NCBI GenBank assembly: GCA_023213395.1
Contig: CM041465.1
Span: 236,847,741-236,911,740, forward strand
Direction: 5' to 3'
DNA length: 64,000 bases
From: Cycas panzhihuaensis
Taxonomy: Eukaryota; Cycadophyta
Of the stretch, positions 23,201 to 35,760 are shown piece by piece (the first letter of the stretch is position 1; the number at the start of each line of letters is the position of its first letter). Position numbers and translations under genes: made by a program. The notes under the pieces were generated by a model. That model did no database searches and was not told the origin of the DNA. It saw only the letters and a list, made by a program, of their open reading frames with translations.

Positions 23201-23567
23201 GGCCTTCCTGCCGCCCAAGCCTCGTGGTTATCGCCTCGCCATGATCTGCTCGCACCTCCGAAATCGGGTTGCTAACGAGGTAAAACTATGGTACCCACCA
23301 TTTGTTCCCCATGTGGTCCCGCATGCTCCTTTGCATTCATTGTGGTGGGGGCCCTCACTGTCTCTTTCTCCCACGGTTTCGGGTGGCTCATAAGCGGCCC
23401 TATGTTGTCTCCACCGCCAGATCCACGCTGCGTTCGCCACGACACTCGGCACCCTTGCCTCTTGATCCGATCTTGATTGATATATTTATATACACATGTA
23501 CTCGACAGCAGGTTGCCAAGATTCGCCATCGTGATCGCCCGAGCTTCGAGGCTCACGCCATAAGCGG

Positions 23568-26103
23568 TGTTTCCGGCCCGGAATGGATACTAATCACCGA
23601 CCTGTAAGTGCGGTATGTCTCGCATTATCATCACTTTTATGTCTTGATTATGCGCTACATATTTGCATGCGTATGACTTTGTGGGTGGCACGGTCGTCGT
23701 CCACACCTATGTTTAGCCTATGACGACTATATAGCGGGGCACACTCTTAGCGAGTGTGGCACCTGTGACCGTATTACTTCCGCATCCGCCTCCTCTCTCC
23801 TGGATCCACCGGGTTTGCGCCACCTCCACCGTGTGATGCCTCATCGTCGCTTGGTTAGCTTGCCACCTCATTTGGGGCCCATTTACGCTCGTGGGCCCGT
23901 TTCTTGGCTTGTTTGCTCCGGGTGGGTGTTTTAGTTGTCCTTTAGCCTTTTCTACCGCTTGCCCCTCACTGGACCGGCCAGGGCCCCATTTGTGTCTCTG
24001 GTGCATCTGCAGTAATCTTGGCAGACCGCCGTGATCTTCGCAGTACCACCGGAATTTTCGCAGCATCACTGAATATTCGCAGCATCTGCTTAAAGTTTCC
24101 GCGGTACGACTGTCTCTGCTTGTTTTTTAAAATCCGCCGTGGCAATTTCGCATTGATTGCGAAACTGCCACGTGGTTCGCGCCTTTTCTCCCTCCCAGCC
24201 GTGCCCTATTCGCGTACTTTAGGGTTTTGCTTTAGTACTTAAACATCTTTTGGCTCGTTTTCAAGCTCTCTTTTGGATCTTTTTGCTCACTTTTGGATTT
24301 ACTCTCAAGAGGAACACTCTCCTGCTCTGCTCTCTTCTGCTGTTTGCTGCAACAACTGGACCTGCACTCTTCATACAAATGACTCTCCTTTGGCTTGAGA
24401 CATTCTCTCGGCCCTCAAACGCCTGAGAGGGCTCCTTTGAAGCAGTTTCAGTGCTTTCTACCAGCATCCACGAGCTCCCGCTTGCGGTGTTTCCTGTTCC
24501 ACCTCCATAGCAGGCCCCGCCTGCTTCTATTCCAGATCTGCATTTGTTCCATTCTTCTTCATTGCTTTTGGTGGGCAAATCCTTGCCTCCCTTTCCGTGT
24601 ACTCTTCACTTTGTATTTGTTTTGGTGATATTTACACTTGACTTATTTGTTTTCATTTGTTGCTTGAGAGTTGGTTTTCCTCCCTCTTGAGGACTTTGTA
24701 CCACTCTCCTCTCGCTTCTTACTGCGTTCTTTGTCCAAGGCGGGCGTTGAGGGGTTGCATAGGCTTTGGAGAGGAGCTGGGTGGATTCCGCACCACCTGC
24801 CACGCTCCTAAGCGGCTCAAAGCCCTCCAAAGCCTCCCTCTCGCCCCGTGCTACTCTTGGCTTGCAAACAAGGGTTCAAGGCTCCGCTTGGTTGCCCAAA
24901 CCACCACTGCCACAAGTTGCGCCACCGATTTGGGACCCTTTATTCAGGTTTGGGTGCCATCCATAGGCCCCAACCGCGGGTTCTCGCTCCACCTTTGCTC
25001 CCCAGTGACCCGGTTTGCTCCCCGTAGCATCCCGGTTCCCCGTGGGTGTCTTTGGGTCTTTCTTGCCCCTTCTTGCAGCCGTTTTCCAGCCTTGAGTCTT
25101 GACTTTCTCCTCACGCCCGTGGCTCTTGGGAGAGGTTTGGGTACCATTTATGCGGTAGGCCCCCCCGAGGCTTACCTTGTTGTTTCCTTTCATTTGGATC
25201 GTTCTTCTTTGGTATTTTCCTTATTGGACTAACACTGATGCATGTACATTTAGACTCTCGTTTATGTTGTTAGACATATATTGCTAGATCTTTGTGTTGC
25301 ATATAGTGTCTCCCCGGCGGAGGGAGACCTTTGTTGCTTCTGTGTACTCGGACGCGCGGAGAACGCTGCTGCTGCCCCTTCCACCCAGAAGCGTCCCTTG
25401 CATGTGTCATATTTTATGCTATCTCATTTGCTAGTTAGCGTTTCTTTCCTTCCTTCAGATCGCATTTATTTTTCCCGGGAAGGTAAGGAAGCCCTTTCGC
25501 CGCCGCTACATTTCACATCCGATACTGCGCGAGTGGTTGGGTGCTCTTCCTGAAGCTACGCCATCTCTCGCGCCGCCCAGTGCACGCCTCCGTTCCTCTT
25601 CGCTACCCTGGTCTTTTTCCTTCTTTTATTCTTTTCCTAGTAATTAGAACATCGAAAGATTAAAAGGAAAATTGCCTTTTGTATTGGTTTGCGATTTGTT
25701 TGCCTTGTTGCATGTACTTTTGTTATTCAGGGAAGGTTGTAGGAGTCTTCTTCTCTCTTACCCTTCCTCCCTCTTCCTTAGCCGCTTGGCGCCTTGCTTC
25801 CCTTTCGTCAGATATCCGGTTAGATTGCATAGGATTATTCTTGGCCTATCCTTGTTAGGTTCTTTCTCTCTCCCTTCCGCCACCCAAGGGTGGAGGGGCC
25901 TACTCCTGTGTCAACCCGGTTCGTCCCACGTATCTTCGCCCTTCGCTCAAGGTGGTGAAGGGTCACCCAGTAGTAGCCATACTCCATTGCAGATCCCGAA
26001 CTCGGCGCTCGGCCAAGCGGGCGCCTCAAGGTAGTTGCTTGCCTTGTAGGTTCCACTTCCTACCGTTTCGTCACCATCTCTCCCTGCGCTATCGATTTAT
26101 CCA
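23568..26103 (+). repeat. 3' LTR of element B, 3' end truncated
   Basis: Starts TGTTTCCGGCCCGG and runs parallel to 15207-17775. Long AT-rich stretches are identical to the 5' LTR, while GC-rich spots carry clusters of small indels. Similarity ends at about 26093. The 5' LTR's terminal stretch (CAGTCAGGCGGTTATCCCG to GCGCGTCCA) is missing; a possible end ATCCA is at 26099-26103. A 20-bp-period array is present at about 24010-24110. Confidence 0.88.
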
Positions 26104-26367
26104 AAGAAAGTAGGCCCGTAACCCCTATGCCTTTAAGGTTGTGATGTATACCTAAGGGGATATAAACGGATGGCTCCTATGCCTTTGGCAAGGTTGAATG
26201 GAGACTAATCCTCCTTACCCCAAATGATGAGGGCATGGAGGGATGGTAATAGAGAGTGGAGGAATGAGAACTATGGTTGGTTACAGGATTAATATCTAAA
26301 ATAGAGGTATACTTATCCCTGTTTAGGGGACTTTTGCACCTTATAAAGCTTCTTCATGATATGAGGT
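26104..26367 (-). pseudogene. Old Tat gag fragment between B and C
   Basis: Short remnant of the old minus-strand gag, N-terminal to the part at 12576-15206. Weak similarity to the proline/serine-rich stretch of C gag (about 29590-29900). It is assigned mainly from its position between two flanks that both match gag in the right order. Confidence 0.5.
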
Positions 26368-28931
26368 TGTTTCTTGGCTTCCGGGAATGGATACAGAATC
26401 ACCGAATCAGGTAAGTGCAGGTATGTTTTCTCGCATTATCATCGCTTCCATTTTATGAGTGGTTGCTTGCATGTCTGCATGTGTGTGGCTTTGTAGGCAA
26501 CTTTGTCCTCGTCTACACTTATTTTAGCCTATGATGACTACAGCAGGGGCACACTCCCAACGAGTGTGGCACCCTGGCAGCCACTTCACTGCCCGCATCT
26601 GCCCTTCTCACTCCAAGATCCACTCAGTTTGTGCCACCTCTGCCCGTGTGATGACCCATCATCGTTTGGTCAACTTGCCACCCTTCTTGAGCCCTATTTT
26701 TGCTCTTTTGGAACCATTTGTTGGCTTGTTTACCCCCGGGTAGGTGTCTCAGGCCCCCATTGGTCCTTTTTGTCATCTGCCCACTGAGGCTATTTGGGCC
26801 TATTTTGCCTCGGGTTCAGATCGGCGATTTTTGCGATCATTGGAATATCACGATACCACTGAGTTTGCCGTGATCTGTTCTAAGTTATTTTTTAAAATCT
26901 GCCATGGCAATTTCGCATTGATTGCAAAACTGCCATGTGTCTCGCAACTTAACTCTCTTCCAGCCGCGCACTAATCACTCGCTTTAGGGTTTGGGTTGAG
27001 TACTTAAGTCATTTTTGACTCATTTTTGAGGACTTTTTTTGCTCACTTTTGGATTGCTCCTCAAGGAAACAAGGCTGTGCTCTGCTCTTCTCTGCTCCCC
27101 TGCTACTACCACAGGACCTGCGTCTCTCCTACAGTGCCCAGATCTCCTTTGGCGTGGCTAGGACATTCTCCCAACCCCTCACGCACCTTGGAGAGGGCCC
27201 CTTGGAGAGGTTTCAGTGGATTCTTGCCCCAGGCAGCCATCAAGGGTTCCAAGTACAGGGGTTTTCCTTCCAACTTCCTTAGTAGGACCCCAAACCTGCT
27301 ACACCATAGATCTGGGCTGATTTCTCAGCCCCTCTTTGCCATCTCTTGGCTGAGGCTAGCCCCTTGCCTCTCACGCTCAGGTATTTCTTGATTTGCATTG
27401 TTTTTCTTGCGATATTGATGCTGCATCTTGCTTGCTCCTTGCTTGTCCTTGTGAGTTTAGTTTTCTTCCCTTTTGTAGACTATTTTACCTCTGTCCTTAT
27501 GGCTCTTACCTACGTTTGTTACTCAAGGCAGCGGCATTGAGGGTTAGCATAGGCTTTGAGAAGGAGCTGGGTGGATTCTGTACCACCTTCCACGCTCCCT
27601 AAGTGGCTTTAAGCCCCCCAAATCCTCCCTCTTACCTCGTGTTGTCCTTGGCACACAAACAAGGGTTTGTTGGCCCTCTTTTAGCCCCTGAAATCAGTGC
27701 TGTCACACGTTGCAACACTGGTTTGAGCGCTCAGGTTCAGGTTTGGGCAACTCATGTAAGTCCCAACCACTAGTCCTTGTCCAACTTTCTTCCCGGTAGC
27801 CCAGTTTGCTCCTCATAGCATCCCGGTTCGCCGTAGGTGTTCTTTGGCTCCTCTACGCCTTCTTGTTGCCATTTCCATCCATCTCTCTTGGCCTTGCCCT
27901 CGCTGCCTTATGGCTCTTGGGGGGAGGTTAGGGTGTTATTTGCAGGAGGTGGGCCACTCCGAGGCTTACCGGTCATTTACCTTTGCTGTGGTTACCCTCT
28001 TTTATGTACTTTCATCATTGGGTTAATACTAACATACGTGTGTTTAGATTCTTATTTGCATTATATAGATATATGTTGTTAGAATCTCGTATTGCACATT
28101 AGTATCCCTTCTCTGGAAAGGGGGAGGTTACCATTGCTTGCAGGTGTTTGGTGAGCATGAAGGATATTGCCCGTTGGCTCCGTTGCCGGTAAGTGCTCTC
28201 ATGCACATCGTACTTTCGTACTTCTTCAGTTATTAGCATTTACTTCCTTTCTTTCCTTGGCATCACATTTAGTATTTTTTCGGGGAAGGTAAAGGAGCCC
28301 CTCATCCGAATCTGCCGTGACACTCTGCACCCAATGCACTGCGTGGAGTAGTTTGGCGCCCCTCGAGAAGGCCTTCGTCACGCAAGCCCTCGGTCCAGGT
28401 GCACGCCTTATTCCACCCTACTCTTTCCTTTTGATTCCTTTCCTAGTAATTAACACATTAGAAAATAAAAGGGAAATTTGACTTTGTTCTTCGGTTATGC
28501 TTTATTGGTTTTATTTCTTGCATCTTTATTGCCCATAGGAAAGGCTATAGGAACTGCCCTTTCACCTTTCCTCCTCTCCTTTGCCGCACAAGTTTCTTGC
28601 CTCCTGTGTTGCTTGTGTACCCAGTTAGCTTGTTTAGGCACACCCTTGATCTATCCTCCTTAGATCTTCTCCTTCCCCTTCCGGCCATCCAAGGGTAGGA
28701 GGATCCTATCCCTAGGTCAACCTAGGCTAATCCTACGCCTCTTCACCCTTCATTCAAAGTGGTGGAGGATCACTTTTTAGTAGCCATATTCCATTGTAGG
28801 TCCCGAACTCGCTCCCAAGACGGGCGCTCTGCATGGTAATTACTTTTCTCATAGGTCTCTCCTTCGATTATATCATCACCCACTCTCACCACACCTATTA
28901 GTTAGGTAGCTATCCCGTAGACGCGCGTCCA
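26368..28931 (+). repeat. 5' LTR of element C
   Basis: 2,564 bp, TGTTTCTTGGC ... GCGTCCA. The terminal hairpin is partly decayed (TTCTTGG / CCGGGAA); the second hairpin (26550-26568) is intact. The U3 array near 26816-26880 is shorter and more irregular than in the 3' LTR. Confidence 0.93.
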
Positions 28932-28932
28932 C

Positions 28933-28951
28933 TGGCGACCATACTGGGGAC
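28933..28951 (+). other. Primer binding site of C
   Basis: TGGCGACCATACTGGGGAC begins one base after the LTR end. The first eight bases fit the 3' end of a tRNA-Arg, the primer usually given for Tat elements (family knowledge; the match beyond base 8 is poor). Confidence 0.75.
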
Positions 28952-29102
28952 TGCCAGTAAGGGAGCTAGTTTCTGCTCTCTTCCGTTGGTTTCGCTACCT
29001 TCTTATGATCCTTTTATACCTATTTCGATCTCTATGTTGGGCAGCCCCCAACGCGTGTGCCTTACCGCTCTCTCTCTCCCTAACATTGTTGGTTGATCTT
29101 GC

Positions 29103-31420
29103 ATGCGACGCTTCTCTCGTCGCTTGCGTAGTCTACCTCCATTATTAAAAGACCTCGAGTATCGCCCTCTTCCTTTGTCAGATTCTGATCTGACTATGGA
29201 GGGATACTCTTATGATTGGGCCTACCACACTTCAACCTTAGAAACCCATACTTTTCCTTCCTCTATTCCTGGGTCCACCCAAGAGGGTGATGAACCCCTT
29301 TATTACCCAAATGACCAACATCTCTCACTCGATGTCCATCCCTCTACCCATGCTGTAGAAGGATCTGCTCCTCTTGAGACTTGCCACGTAGTTGGTGACT
29401 CTTATGAGGAGCATTCTGAGGAACCTACTTTGTTCGAGGTCCCAGTTACCTCTTACGAGTATGTAGGAACTCCTCCCGTCGACGTAGTTAAAGCTCTCAA
29501 CGAGTGTCGCCGTGCGGCACGCTTGCAACCGTGTCGTGGATGGCTTGAAGGTGCCCTCCGTGGAGGAGCCTCTTCCTCTTCTGCTCCTCCCACACATGCC
29601 TCATCCTCATCTACTCTCCCTTTGACAATGAATCCCTTTGTACCTACGTATGTATCCTGCTCCTTTCCTATTCCCGCAGTGGGGGCACGTGTTGCGCCTT
29701 CCGTTTCTCATCAAGGTCCTAGTGTTTCAGGATCTCCCCGTGGTGTGTCTTTCCCTCAATTGAAGGTTAGCATACCCGTTCCTAACCAAGCCAATGTGCC
29801 ATCCCCTAATGTGGTGCATACCGTTCCTAGTAGGCCTACCGATCCTACTAGCCTTCCGACCACTAGTCATGTGGGATTCGCTCCCACACATCCTCAAAAC
29901 CAACACGTTGGTGCTTCCTTCTACGTTCCCCCAGGGTATACTTCTCAGCCTTGGGGGTAGGGTAGAGGAAGCCATCTCCTGGTTTATGGGGTGGATCCGC
30001 TACACCCATATGGGGTCGCTCCACCTACGGGTGGCCCATATGGGCAAAACCCGGTTCCACATCCATCTTGCCCGTCATCTAATGCAATCCCATTCATTAT
30101 GCCTTCGCAAGGAAACTCGACTCCCTTTCAAGGCACCTACCCCCATGCCTCTTTCCAGCAAGGGGCATTTCTTCAAGGAGGGATGGGTGTTCTACCCCCA
30201 TCCACTCCTTGTTCATTACCTACTATGACATTCGTTGACCCTACGGTCCAGGCAAGGGCACGCCCCTTCATGGACTTTAGGTCAACACCCCTTTCCATTG
30301 AGGTGTTAAGAACCAATCTGCCGCCTCATCCCCTTAAAGTTCCTAGATTTGATGGAACTTCGTCGCAAGACCCGGCAGAGCATGTGCATAGTTTTTCTAT
30401 GGCATGCATCCATTACTGGGCTTACGACCATATTTTAATGAAACTATTCCCGCGATCCTTGTAGGGTGACGCCCTCAAGTGGTTCTACCGGCTCCCTGCC
30501 CATTCTATCCATTCATTCCAGCAATTGGTGGACGAGTTCATCAACTATTTTGATGTAGCTCGTCCATTCAAGAGCGGAATGAAGTCGCTTCTTTCGCTCA
30601 AACAAGGTCATGATGAGATGAATCGTGACTTTGTGCAGTGATTCAATGACTTGCTTCACTCCACTAAGGCAACATTGCTCGAGAAGCTGAAGTGAGACCT
30701 TTTCGTCAACGCACTTCGTCCTGAAGTCCATGTGGAAGTCCTCAAGATGGGGCCGACCACATGTGAGTCTGCGATCGCCAAGTGTTTGGCGTTGGAGGCT
30801 ATTGAGATCCAAGCTGGTCTCAAGAAACCTCTTAAGCCCTCACAACGCCGTGAGGCACCACCCCCAACCAAGGATACCAAACCTTCACAACCTACCCGGT
30901 CTTCCTCTCATCCGACTGAGAGGACTTTAGACCCTCTCACATCAGCCATACGCTCATTCGAGCATACGATGAAGGAACTCAAGCTTCAGGCTCCTTCATC
31001 CCCCACATCCAACAAACAACCCAAGCTCCTCTCCCTAGGAATGGAAATGCCCAGTCCTCTCAAGCGAGAAGGTCAGACCCTCCGCTAGAGAAGAAGTGGT
31101 GCTCCATTCATGGGAAGTGCTTCCACGATGATTCGCGTTGCAGGGCCCAGCATCCCAAGGATGCCCCTCAACACGATTCTTCCCCCAAACGGGCCTCAAG
31201 GCCTAATTTAGACCAACCAGTTCACAAGGATCCGTTCCCTAAACATGGGGAATGCGATCGCAACACCCAAACCAAGAGCAACCAAAACCGAGGAAGGTCG
31301 CCTGATCCCCATCCTTCCCACGACAAAGGGAAGGGTGCCCGGAACTTGTCTTCTTCCGCTCGTTCTCCTAACTGTCGCACCCCATTGCCTTCACGACCCC
31401 AAAATAAGGGGAAGAAGGTG
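29103..31420 (+). pseudogene. Tat gag of element C
   Basis: It starts at ATG 29103 (MRRFSRRLRSLPPLLKDLEY); B has the same start. The N-terminal half (to about residue 400) is Ser/Pro/Thr-rich without a recognised domain. The retroviral-type capsid core follows: HVHSFSMACIHYWAYDHIL, then GDALKWFYRLPAHSIHSFQQ (from 30465) and SLLSLKQGHDEMNRDFV. A basic Pro-rich linker leads to a C-H-H-C zinc knuckle, CSIHGKCFHDDSRC, at about 31100-31141. Frame 0 is kept to about 31010 with stops at 29958, 30462 and near 30640-30690. One frameshift lies before the zinc knuckle. Confidence 0.88.
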
Positions 31421-32230
31421 ATCCAGTTGCTTGAAGCAACCCCTACTTATACCCTTACGTGATCTCAAGCTGCCAAGGAAGCAGCAGGAGCTTCTTGTTC
31501 TTCCACTCCTTCCGACCCTCTTCCAGAGAACCTTCCTTTGGAAATACCTCTCTTTCCCAAGGCTATTCTTGTACGCCCAGGTCGTTACGATTTTTGAAGG
31601 GCACTTACCTAGCCTACCACGAAGGGTAAGCCCTTCTCCATCATGGACAAGCTTCATATTATCGTCACAGGGATGTCCTTGATGGACGTTTTGAGGAGTT
31701 GTCCTGAGCAGTGGGCCCTTCTCCTAGAAGCTTTAGGATCGAGTGATGCGCTTGTCTAGGCTTTGGGTGTCACCCAAGGTTGTGGACCCGTTATCTCATT
31801 TGATCCTAAGGATCTTCCTCCCGCCGGTGAAAGGGAACGTCAGTGGAACTTCCCATTCACTATCACTATCGATACACTCGATTATACCCTTCGAAGGACT
31901 GTTGTCGACAACGGTTCTTCTGTCAACGCCATGCCCTTGCGTGTCATGCAAGAGCTTGGTATCTCTACTGAACTCGCCTCGGGCGATGCCAAGGTTATGA
32001 CAGTAGCGAGAAGACCCCTTTGGGATCTGTCACGATTCCGCTCACCCTTGAGGGCAAGACCGTTCTTGCCGACGTTGTAGTCCTCAACGTCGACGTGGAT
32101 TACAACCTCCTTCTAGGTCGTCCATGGCTCGACCAAATGGGAGCCGTGTGCTCGACTCTTTGGGGATAACTTAAATTTGTCCATAACGGACGAATGAGAG
32201 TGGTTCCCTGCGAACGGCCATTTACCAAAC
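31421..32230 (+). pseudogene. Tat aspartic protease of element C
   Basis: GCGPVISFDPKDLPPAGERE, then TIDTLDYTLRRTVVDNGSSV with the active-site loop D-N-G-S-S at 31907-31921, then RVMQELGIS. After a frameshift near 32005 it continues DVVVLNVDVDYNLLLGRPWL to about 32130. The upstream part (31640-31740, MSLMDVLRSCPEQWALLLEA) links it to gag. The same segments are found in B and in the old minus-strand copies, so this part of the polyprotein is conserved in the family. Confidence 0.85.
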
Positions 32231-33000
32231 AAACTCGTTCTACTAGTTCAGCAAACCCAGGTCCTTCCATGCATGCCTCAGCTTGCTCTATTGGTATACC
32301 TAACCCATCCGAAGAAGATCCCGTATCTTCTTCCTCTAGTCTCACGCGATTCGCTCCTATTGGCGTTGGGAGTTATGGGTACCTCGCTTCGTTTAGTGAT
32401 GACGAGTCACTCGATGAAGACGAGGATTGCCTTCACCCCGTCTCTTTCCTCCGCGCTAGTAGGTCACACCCATCTCGTTCTAGATCCCCATCTAGGATCT
32501 CTCTCATTGGTGAGGCTAGCTATTCGTGCATGTCCCATGTCATTGCTCGTGTTGACCCGCCTGTCGTCAGTTATTCTTCTTCATTACCCCCCATAGGTAA
32601 TGAATTTGAAGAATTGCCTTTCGCTCCTTCCGAGGAGCATCTTCTTGGCTTTCCTTCAGATTCCCACGAGGAAGTTGAGCAACCCGACGACCATCACGAT
32701 CCCGTTGCTCTTACTACCTCCAGTGCTTCCTCTACTTGAAGTAAGGTCATCCATGGGGTGGATTACTTCGAGGATGACAAAGCCCTACTTGAGCATCTGG
32801 CGTGTTTTGCGCCCAACTTGCCTTTTGGTCACCACAGGCTTGGTCACCAGAAGGTCCTCACGATCGGATCCACGCTTGCCGATCCGATCCCATCTCCTAT
32901 TCCTCCTCCTCCTGTTGATCTTGCCCCTCTCCACTTCGAGGAGGGCAATGCCATGTGCATGGGGGCAACCCAAGACATAGTCTTGGCCCTGGGCAAGGTC
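32231..33000 (+). other. Protease-RT linker of element C
   Basis: Open in the pol frame from 32194 except for a stop at 32737-32739. It is acidic and serine-rich (FAPIGVGSYGYLASFSDDES; DYFEDDKALLEHLACFAPNL). No known enzymatic motif. Homologous stretches occur in B and in old copies at 49266-49469 and 9990-10069 plus 12576-12580. Confidence 0.7.
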
Positions 33001-35760
33001 ACTAAGGTTGGGTTGGAATGTTCCCCTGATGAGATAAGGGAGTACTCCCTTCTGTTCCAGGAGTTCCGAGACGTGTTCGCGTGGGATTATGCTGACATAA
33101 AGGGAATTGACCCCTCTATTGTCACTCATAACCTCACCACCATTCCTGGCGCCCGCCCTGTGCACTAGAAGCAGCGTCCCCTTCACCCGAAGCTCTCTGC
33201 CACCATCAAAATGGAGGTTGAGAAGCTTCTGAATGTTGGGCTTATCACTTCCATTGATTACCCAAAGTGGGTCTCCAACATTGTCCCCGTTGCTTAAAAG
33301 AACGGGGCAATCTGTATATGTGTCAATTTTCGTGACATCAATAATGCTTGTGCTAAGGATAATTTCCCGTTACCCTTCCTCGATCAAATCATTGATCGCA
33401 CCGCCGGATTTGAAGTGATGTCCTTAATGGACGGCTTCTCCGGCTATAACCAAATTTAGATTTCTCCCGAAGACCGCCATAAGACGGCCTTCACTACTCC
33501 TTGGGGTACCTTCGCCTACAAGGCGATGCCCTTTGGCCTTAAGAATGCAGGTGCTACTTACCAAAGAGCCATGCATTTCATTTTCCATGACCTCATTGAC
33601 AACATGTTGGAGGTCTTCATGGATGATATGATGGGTCTCTCCCGCGTTAGGGCTCATCACCCTTCCGACTTGCGCGCCATCTTTTCACGATGCCACAAGT
33701 ATCACGTCAGTCTAAATCCACTCGAGTGTGTGTTTGCCATTACCTCGGGTAAACTCCTTAGTTTCCTTGTATCCAAACAAGGAATTCAGATTGACCCTAA
33801 CAAAGTCAGGGCAATCCTTAACATGCCGCCACCTAGAACGCAACGACAGATTAAGTCGTTTCTAGGGAGGCTTGGTTTTCTTAGGTGCTTCTTAGCCAAT
33901 TTCGCTGTGAGCTCTAAACCCCTCACGAACCTATTGAAGAAGGGAGCTCCTTTTGCCTGGTCTGATAAGACCCAAAAGGCCTTCGAAGGACTTAAGGAAG
34001 CCCTAGCTTCTGCTCCTACGTTGGCGCCTCCTCGATTCGATAGGCCCTTCATCCTATATACCTCAGTGACTAATGAATCCTTGGGTGCTATGCTAGCTCA
34101 GGAGGATGACTCAGGAACCGAGAGAGCTATATATTTCATCAGTCACACTCTCGTGGCTGCTGAGCTAAACTATTCCCCCGCCGAGAAGGAGTGCCTCTCC
34201 TTAGTCCATGCGATCAAGAAGTTCAGGCACTACTTGCTCGGCAACACCACCAAGGTGATCGTTCAATCCGATCCCTTGTGATACTTGCTAACTCATTCAG
34301 ATTTGATGGGTAGGGCTGGTCGTTGGGCCGTCCTACTCCAAGAATTCAACCTCCATATTATTAACCAGAAATCAAAGAAGGGAATGATAGTGGTTGAGCA
34401 ACTCGCAGATGCCCCTATCCCTAACTCCTTTGGTGCTCCCATTGACGACTCTCTCCCCGATGAGTTTATCTTGACGATTCAGGGAGCCTCTCCCCATCCA
34501 CTTGTCAATGATGAGTGGTATGGTGACATAGTGCGATATCTTACACAGCAACAATACCGCCCCGACGCTAGTAGTAAAGTTAGATCTCGTATCCAGACTT
34601 CTGCCAGGCAATACCTCCTCGTGGATGAGGTATTATACAAGAGGTCCTTTGATGGGATCCTCCTCTGCTGCGTCACTACTGACGAAGCTGACCAAATGCT
34701 CCATGAATGCCACCATGGCATTTGTGGGGGTCACTTTGGGGGCTAGTCCATGGCTCAGAGGATCCTCTGCATGGGCTATTTCTGGCCGTCCCTCTTTAAG
34801 GATGCTCACACCTTTGCTATGAAATGTCAGCGATGTCAGGAACATGCCAACATTTCCCATGTGCCTTCCGAGGCCCTACATCCCATTGTCTCGCCATGGC
34901 CTTTTGCTCAGTGGGGACTAGACCTCATTAGGGATATCTCCCCACCTTCGTCGTCGCAGCATAAGTTTATCTTGACTGCCACGGAGTATTTTACCAAATG
35001 GGTAGAGGCCATTCCCTTGATCACTACTCCTGGCAAAACGATTGCCATGTTCATTTACTAGCATATCATTTGCCATTTTGGAATTTCGGACGTCCTAATC
35101 ACTAACAATGGAACTCCTTTCTGTAATGAGGAGATGGATGAACTTTGTGAGAAGTTTAAAATTTCTCACAAGACTTCTTCCCCTTACTACCCTCAGGCAA
35201 ATGGCCAAGTGGAGTCTTTTAACAAGACTCTCGTCAACATCCTCAAGAAAACCATTGCCCAATCCCAAAAGGATTGGCACCTTCAGTTTCCCTCCGCCTT
35301 ATGGGCTTACCGCACCTCTATCTGTTCCGCCACGGGAATGACCCTGTTCTCTCTGGTCTACAGTACTGAGGCGGTACTCCCGCTGGAGGTTGAGATTCCT
35401 TCCTTACGAGTCTCCCTTCGAGGTTTCATCGACGAAGAGTCGATCCGTCAGGCTTGCCTGCTAGACCTCGAAGCTTTGGATGAGAGACGTTTAGTCGCCT
35501 ATCAGGCTAACCTAGCATCCAAAGCCCGCTCACAAAGGGCCTATGATAAACATCTTCATTCCTGCCCTTTGTTTCCTAGGGACTACGTCCTCAAGCTAGA
35601 ATATCTCCATGACCGTTTGACCAAGTTCAAACCCCGATGGGTTGGTCCTTTCGTCATTATCGAATCCCTCGATAATGGTGCCTATAGGATAGCCACCCTA
35701 GAAGGGCTTGAATTTGAGAAAGCTGTTAATGGGAAGTTCCTTAAGAAGTTTTATGCGTGA
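33001..35760 (+). pseudogene. Tat pol: reverse transcriptase, native RNase H, integrase (element C)
   Basis: One frame without frameshift, interrupted by stops at 33166, 33296, about 33457, 34279, 34744 and 35059. RT: KMEVEKLLNVGLITSIDYPK, FEVMSLMDGFSGYNQI, TPWGTFAYKAMPFGLKNAGA, and the active site FMDD at 33616-33627 where relatives have YVDD. Native RNase H (about 34035-34290): FILYTSVTNESLGAMLAQ lacks the first catalytic Asp, as usual in Tat. Integrase: zinc finger HECHH...CQRC (about 34700-34835); DDE core with D in WGLDLI (about 34915), N instead of D in TNNGT (about 35104) and E in NGQVESF. The tail KPRWVGPFVIIE ends FLKKFYA. Confidence 0.92.

Larger units (their letters stand above)
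15207..26103 (+). mobile_element. Internally deleted Tat-type retrotransposon B
   Basis: About 10.9 kb between two LTRs of about 2.55 kb. Order: LTR, primer site, gag, protease, spacer, fused RT-start/integrase-end, aRNH, LTR. Compared with element C it lacks about 2.4 kb (RT, RNase H and integrase core) and about 3.0 kb (the antisense gene). The coding parts are broken by many small indels. The left border is clear (TG after GAACC), but the right LTR lacks its last roughly 40 bases and no matching target duplication was found, so the right junction is rearranged. B is inserted into old minus-strand Tat gag. Confidence 0.85.
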
